DNA of 64,000 bases from Tribonema minus (lineage: Eukaryota; Sar; Xanthophyceae; Tribonematales; Tribonemataceae): the NCBI GenBank assembly GCA_017506865.1, contig JAFCMP010000035.1, positions 1,178,001 to 1,242,000 of the forward strand. The letters are read 5' to 3'. Position 1 is the stretch's first letter, and the number at the start of each line of letters is the position of its first letter. Both the position numbers and the translations under genes were made by a program. This document shows positions 63,763 to 64,000 of this stretch, piece by piece. The notes below the pieces were generated by a model. The model was not told where the DNA came from, made no database searches, and saw nothing but the letters and a program-made list of their open reading frames with translations.

Positions 63763-64000
63763 GCTGCCAGGCTAGGTATCAGCAGACTAGGAAAGTGCTG
63801 CTGTGGCTGGTTGCGGACTGAATTGCTACTGCCACGCGAGGCAAAGTAGCTTTAGAGCTCTACTTGCTGAGAATGCAGCGCACTTAAGAATGCAGCCACA
63901 AGCAAGGAGTCAGCTTCAGGCTTACGTTCCTGTTGCTGTAGATGATGTACTTTCTTCCCCCCCTTGATGATACCTAGGGATGGAAAGTAGTGCCGAGATG
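63763..64000 (-). other. E2 5' leader
   Basis: Non-coding sequence upstream of the E2 gag ATG. No match to the left flank of the element longer than about 16 bp was found, so the 5' LTR is probably outside the window. Confidence 0.45.

Larger units (their letters stand above)
54670..64000 (-). mobile_element. E2: second Ty3/Gypsy LTR retrotransposon carrying a DNA methyltransferase (5' end outside window)
   Basis: Two long frames on the minus strand give gag, protease, RT and RNase H (58030-63762), then methyltransferase, integrase and a chromodomain-like tail (54968-58117 and upstream overlap). A polypurine tract lies at 54670-54683. The 5' LTR is not within 63763-64000, or not recognisable there, so the element extends beyond the window. 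Protease, RT and integrase all differ clearly from those of E1, so this is another lineage. Its position after MRD1 exon 5 implies an intronic insertion antisense to the gene. Confidence 0.88.

Overview
This is nuclear DNA of a eukaryote, most likely a unicellular alga. The host genes are split by many short introns with GT donors and GCAG-type acceptors. Interstitial telomere-like motifs of the TTTAGGG/TTAGGG kind occur, along with long CAG, GGC and poly-C/G tracts. About a third of the window is young GC-rich retrotransposon sequence. A green alga fits best, but no rRNA, tRNA or organelle marker fixes the lineage.

Layout. 1-1816 (+) holds the 3' part of an unrecognised polyglutamine / zinc-finger gene. 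3736-6244 (-) is a BTB/POZ-domain gene; a 149-bp retroelement stub sits in one of its introns. 7785-8321 (+) is the last exon of a GC-rich protein with a GPI-anchor-like tail, lying in a GC-rich island. 9825-13110 holds several 5'-truncated copies of one non-LTR retrotransposon family with a restriction-enzyme-like endonuclease domain, three of them stacked into one another's ends. 14907-21598 (-) is a complete eight-exon SET-domain protein methyltransferase (SETD3 / Rubisco-LSMT class, 545 aa). 22804-35600 (-) is a complete 12.8-kb Ty3/Gypsy element (E1) with nearly identical LTRs and a target duplication. 38488-41689 (+) is a second, mutated RLE-type non-LTR element. 41852-42263 is a C-rich 127-bp tandem repeat. 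46200-48378 holds broken pieces of PP2C phosphatase genes, two of them forming a long inverted repeat. 49308-54160 (+) is the 5' half of an MRD1/RBM19 ribosome-biogenesis gene. About 54670 to the window end (-) is a second Ty3/Gypsy element (E2).

The outstanding feature is that E1 and E2 each carry a C5-cytosine DNA methyltransferase inside their polyproteins, at different positions: between protease and reverse transcriptase in E1, and between RNase H and integrase in E2. The two methyltransferases differ in their catalytic motifs, so they look like separate captures. Both integrases have a GPY/F module, and both polyproteins end in chromodomain-like segments. Each element could therefore encode a chromatin-targeting module and a DNA-modifying enzyme together. 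In E1, gag and pol share one reading frame and are separated by a single TAG. A 9-bp GC-rich stem-loop begins exactly 8 nt after that TAG, the arrangement known from gammaretroviral stop-codon readthrough.

The intergenic stretches (1817-2872, 13111-14906, 21599-22798, 35606-38487, 42264-44721, 44786-45880) contain no gene that I can support.
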